From positions 1,534,501-1,598,500 of the forward strand of contig CM050454.1 of the NCBI GenBank assembly GCA_027563935.2: DNA of 64,000 bases, read 5' to 3'. This DNA is from Costus lasius (taxonomy: Eukaryota > Streptophyta > Magnoliopsida > Zingiberales > Costaceae). Shown piece by piece: positions 59,886 through 64,000 of the stretch (the first letter of the stretch is position 1; every line of letters begins with the position of its first letter). Made by a program: the position numbers and the translations under genes. Under the pieces are notes generated by a model. The model did not search any database. It was not told the origin of the DNA and was given only the letters and a program-made list of their open reading frames with translations.

Positions 59886-61498
59886 TCACAGCTCGCGTTC
59901 TCATCCCAAAATCGCCTATTGCTATCCTCATTCTCGTCTTCCTCTCTATCACGCGATCACTCCTCCCTTGAGTCTATAACTCTGGTGTGATCGCTCCTCT
60001 CCCTCTCTCCTTGCCTCCCTCATGCGATCAACCCTCTCTCCCCCTCGTCTCTCGTGTGAGGCTCTAGCAAACTAGGGTTTTCTCCATGTCCTACTGCTCA
60101 GTGATCATCGACTGAGGGTTCCATAGTGTTAGGCCCTGGGCTCCCCGGTTCAGCCCAGAGAGGGGTGGGCCGACCCAAGCCCAGGCCCACACCCAAAAGA
60201 GAAGAAGCAACGCGATTTCGGCCGGTTAACGCCGAAATCGAACGAAGATGTTGACTCGGTTTCATCACGCGCGTCGAACGCGGACGCAACGAGCGAAGCT
60301 CGGCTTCGACTTCAGCAGGCGACGCGGATGCGCTGATACCGGCGTCTCTGCGACGCTCGGACGCGAAGGACGCGGTCGACGCCGGACGATGCGGACGCAG
60401 CGCAAGATTCGGACGCTGAGCGGAGTTCTTTGGTCACAGCGAGCATGGCGGCGTCTTCGCGTGAGAGGCGGACGGACGGCAATCGTCTTCAGAGGGCGAA
60501 AGACGCGGACGCGCGGAAGAGAAGCGGCGGCTTCCCTATAAAGCTCAACGAAGGGAGCGAACAGAGGGGGCTGGAACTGGAAGGAGAGATCGGCATTCGG
60601 CAACGGAATCTACCGAGCGGCGAGCGTTGAGAGGAAACAGAGAGCGAGCGACGTGAGGACGAGAGAGAAGAGTGAGGAGGGGTTTTTGTAGCTCTGATTT
60701 ACGAATAAATAGAGTGAAGCTTTTCCCTTCAACTGTGCTTCTTCTCCGGCAAGCTTTCGTGTTTTCCGGCGAGATCCTCTGCTTCGACGTTCTTCGGTGT
60801 TCGGCGGCGACGAACCTCGGCAGCAGGCGGCTGTGAGGTCGTCGACGATCGGCGACGAGGCTGAGACGCAGGCGGCGTCTCCCCTTGTCGGCTTCACTCT
60901 TCTCCGGCAGCATAGAAGGTGGCGAACGGCGTTCGGCTTCGGACGAACGAACGAAAGCGGCGTGCTTTCGAACGAAGACGACGACTGTAGCAGGCGCTCG
61001 TTTCGAGGCAAGTCAACAACGAGCGGCGGTCAACGGAAATTAGATTTCGATTTAGAAATCGAAATCGAATTCGCCGCTGACGCGAGCAAGACGTCAGCAG
61101 TGAAATCGGCGCGCGGCGAAAACAGATCGGAGGGCTGACGTCAGGCGTGACGTCAGCAACGCAATTCGATCGGCGAATTTCAGAATTACACAGTAAACAC
61201 GATTTTGACTTCTGTCAAAATCAGAAGAGGTATTATAATTTAGGATTTTGATTTTAATCGATTCCTTTCAGATTTCTCGAATTAGGGTTAGGGTTTGCAA
61301 ATCCTTTCTGTGAGAATTGTAATTTGGGGGATAAAAAGTGAGCGGGAACTAGGGTTTTGAATTTGGGGACGAAATTCGGTCCGGAAACCCTAGCGCGATC
61401 ACGTTCCGGTGTTCCGCCGGACGGCCTTAAGACAACGGATAAGCGTTGTTTTTGGACCGTTCTGACTGGGGCGTGACACATAGTCACTATTTTCCAGG
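59886..61498 (+). other. Possible 5' exon of a divergent transcript, split by a solo LTR
   Basis: 59886-60126 is TC-rich like a plant 5' leader, includes an AAACTAGGGTTTTC box, and carries only a very short ORF. Removing the solo LTR and one copy of its duplication joins it to TCACTATTTTCCAG|GTAAGC at 61499, a good splice donor. This suggests a noncoding first exon pointing away from ATG2. I see no coding exon downstream in the window. Confidence 0.3.
60127..61478 (+). mobile_element. Solo LTR, chromovirus type, target duplication CATAG
   Basis: Starts TGTTAGGCCC, ends GGGGCGTGACA, flanked by CATAG at 60122-60126 and 61479-61483. It is 1,352 bp and very CpG-rich. Several TGACGTCA-type motifs lie at 61080-61160. 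It contains many open frames on both strands but no homology to proteins that I recognise. Confidence 0.88.
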
Positions 61499-61781
61499 TA
61501 AGCTTCCCTTGTCATGCTCCTTTCATCCATCCCCATTTTTGGCTACGCTCGCCATACTGTAGGGGGCTAGGCAACAACATAAAAACCACACTGATATAAG
61601 GAATTTTTTTTTTTTGGCTCTTTAGTTGAATCTATGTGTTCTTTGCTACAATCTACAAATATCTATATGTTCTCTACTTCACATGTCTCTCACTTTAGCT
61701 AAATCTCATTTTATTGATAAACCCTAGTTTGTTTATATGGCTTAAAAGGAAATTAAGCAATAAAGTATTAGCAAAGGAATT

Positions 61782-62144
61782 GGAAAAAATTTTCTGAGTG
61801 GGGCCACTGCTTGGAACGGTGGCCTCATCCACCATCCACAACTATCTCCCACCCGCTTTGAACTTTTCCACCATCCTAAAGGGAAAAAAGTTCAAAGCGT
61901 GGCCTCATCCACCATCCACAACTATCTTGGGATATGTGTTTGCACAAATCTCTAAGTATTTTTGATGGTACCGGATGGTGGATGAAGCACCGCTTGGCCC
62001 CACTTAGAATTTTTATTCTTTAGAATGCTTTGGGATTCTTATAATTTTTTTTTGAGATTAGTGCAACCTGCACAACACAAATCCCAAAGCATTTTAAAGG
62101 GGTAAGATTTCCATTTTTTGCATCCCCATTTAAAAATTTTTTCC
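61782..62144. mobile_element. MITE with GGAAAAAATTTT ends, 8-bp target duplication
   Basis: The ends are GGAAAAAATTTT and its near complement AAAATTTTTTCC, flanked by AAGGAATT at 61774-61781 and 62145-62152. Inside, a 29-base unit starting GTGGCCTCATCCACC occurs twice directly (about 61820 and 61901), and a related inverted copy lies at 61970-62010, giving a foldback structure. Confidence 0.78.
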
Positions 62145-62152
62145 AAGGAATT

Positions 62153-62820
62153 GTAAGATTTACCAATATCCATGCTTGCATATAAAAGAGGTCAAAGTTT
62201 TCTTCAGATCAGTGGCAAAGAATTGTTTTCAAACAAAGTTTGGGCTTGCCTTGAAAATGCTAGTGGGTACTGGATATCCGTTTCAACTTATCCTAAAATT
62301 AATCCTCCAGACTGCCTCCTATTTTTAGAATATTCATTAAAAATATTTTTTTTTTATTACCAAGGGTTTAAAAATTGGCAAAAGCTATTTTACATAATTA
62401 AAAAAAATATAAATTAGTCAACTCATAAACAATGAAATCATTTATTTTTATATATTTTATATTTTAGTGAAGATAATTACATATTTCCAAATATATACAT
62501 ATATCATTTATTATTTATGAGCTTACATAGGATCTATCTTAGAGAAGGACAACTTGATTTAATATGGTGTTGAGTTAGGCTTGATTGGAATAAAACTCGA
62601 TCATTATAAGTTAGATTAGAGTAAAACATAAAAATTTTAAGACCCGCCCCATATAATAAAATTAATAAAATATCAATTATTTAATCTGACCCTAAAAACT
62701 ACACCAAACCTAGTTGCAAATTTGTTGTCTTGTTATAGTGTGTTGTTGTGTGCCTCTATCGTTGATTGCCCTGCTAAGGCGGTGAGTTTTGGTAGGAATT
62801 TTTTATTGGACGTTCTCTAG
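62153..62820. other. Unassigned AT-rich spacer
   Basis: No supported gene. A short open frame at 62172-62417 has no family signature. Confidence 0.5.
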
Positions 62821-64000
62821 TGTCACGCTCAGAATTAGTGCTAAATTTTTTTTTTAAAATAAGCAGAGCCACGTAGGACTCCGGGAGAAAAACTGTCCCG
62901 CGCAGGGGACAAAATAGCACAGGGCGCGACCGGCAGACGTGACCACTCACGTCTCAGCCTAACCCAACAAACAGCCAACACCGTACGCAGACGGTGGCGC
63001 ACATGCGCAAACAGCGAACACCACGCAGGGTGTAGAAGAGGAGCTAGTCGCACGCAGGCGACAGAACACACAGTCAACACACAGTCAACACAGCAAACAC
63101 AAACACGCACAAAAGCGACGGGGTCGCGCAGGCCGAGAAGAGGGGAGAAGCCGCCTCGCTCGGACGAGCAGGGGAGAACGCCGGAGAAGTGAGGGACCAC
63201 ACGCGCCTAGACGCGAGGTCGAACGCGAAACGCGCACAAACCACATAGCAGAACAAGGCGTCGCCGAAAAGCATGGCGACGCCGGAAAGCTGAATAAACA
63301 GTAGAAAGGTATTTGACTGAAATTAAGGAGCCGGGAGAAGAAGAATACCTCTCGGTAGGACTCGAACCCACCGGCTTCACCACTGCACAACGGACTATCT
63401 GGCAAACTGATTTGAACTCCTCGACGCCGAACCGCCCACCGCACACCACCGGTCGTCGCACGAAGTTCATCGGGAATCGCCGCCGATTACCGGAGTCCGT
63501 CCGAGCAGTTGATACGACTACACCAAGTCGTAGAGGGAAACGAGTTGGACTCATTGACGCCGAACCGCCCACACCACACCATCGGTCGTCGAAGTCCGAC
63601 GACGATCATCGCTGATCGCCGGAGCGGAGGGTTAGACCTCCTAACGCTCTGCGATCAAAGCTTGCCGGACTTCACCACTGAAGTCGGCCGGAGGTTACTG
63701 GTCGATCGCCGCCGATCGCAGGAGCCCAAACGGGAGAAGTGGTTACCGGTCGATCCCCGCGGATCGCCAGAACCGAGAGGCAAAGGGGGAGGTCGCCGGA
63801 CGTCACCAGACACCGCCGGAGACGCCGGACTACGCCGGAGACGAAGGGAGGAGAAGGAGACTTGGTGCAGGGAGGCGAACGCACGCGCGTCCGTCGTGTT
63901 CGCTAGGAAAAGCGTCCGCTCATCCCTTCCGCCCCGCTCACCTAGGGAACCTGGCCGCCGGCGTCCCACGCTGGGAGCTGCCAGACTACCCTCGTCATCG
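62821..64000 (-). repeat. Chromovirus-type LTR on the minus strand, runs off the window
   Basis: It opens TGTCACGC on the plus strand, the reverse of the GCGTGACA terminus of the other LTRs here, so its 3' end is at 62821 and the element extends right. It is GC-rich, with two diverged direct repeats starting GACGCCGAACCGCCCAC (about 63422 and 63557) and GCCGCCGATCGC-type repeats further on. GGTTCGAGTCC, a match to a tRNA B box, lies on the minus strand at 63358-63368. Confidence 0.65.

Noticed and set aside
60248..61138. Arginine-rich open frames on both strands
   Set aside because: They lie within a CpG-rich solo LTR defined by its CATAG duplication.
63340..63420. A tRNA gene
   Set aside because: Only the B box is good. 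The A box is poor, the spacing too short, and I could not fold a cloverleaf.

Overview
The window is nuclear DNA of a flowering plant. The evidence is an intact plant-type ATG2 autophagy gene with 12 spliceosomal introns, Athila-type LTR retrotransposons primed by tRNA-Asp, chromovirus-type LTRs, hAT elements and MITEs with 8-bp target duplications, and a tRNA-derived SINE cluster. I cannot name the species.

Layout. 1-15256 is the right-hand part of a degenerate Athila (Ty3/gypsy) retrotransposon: the end of its 5' LTR, gag, pol, a third Athila-type ORF, a 3' noncoding tract and a full 3' LTR. A 3.55-kb hAT transposon (718-4271) sits in its primer binding site with a perfect 8-bp target duplication. 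The Athila is itself inserted in the LTR of a second, chimeric Athila relic (15257-20309) whose two LTRs do not match. Then come a chromovirus gag fragment (20310-20819) and an LTR remnant ending at 21905.

The only cellular gene I can support is ATG2, on the minus strand from ATG 58879 to stop 22805. Thirteen exons give 5,943 bp, exactly 1,981 codons including the stop (1,980 aa). Every exon junction keeps the frame, and intron 7 has a GC-AG boundary. About 30 kb of the 36-kb gene is intron, swollen by transposable elements: a solo LTR (47612-49588), a small non-autonomous LTR element (51250-53924) inside an older gag relic, an LTR relic near 29400-30890, a SINE cluster (37561-38263), and several MITEs with clear target duplications. 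Every LTR element I could orient inside the gene is antisense to it.

Upstream of ATG2 lie its probable promoter (TATA near 59016), a hAT-like MITE (59430-59877), a TC-rich leader-like exon of a possible divergent transcript that is split by a solo LTR (60127-61478), another MITE (61782-62144), and an LTR in the opposite orientation running off the right edge (62821 onward).

The most unusual signals are two structured repeat systems in the Athila elements. One is arrays of about 22-bp palindromes spaced about 66 bp, present in both the internal region and the LTR, with different palindromes at comparable spacing in other elements. The other is an array of hairpins in the 3' noncoding region, shared by two different Athila elements, in which paired base changes keep the stem. 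I know of no description of either, but I could not search. All boundaries, frames and comparisons were worked out by eye.
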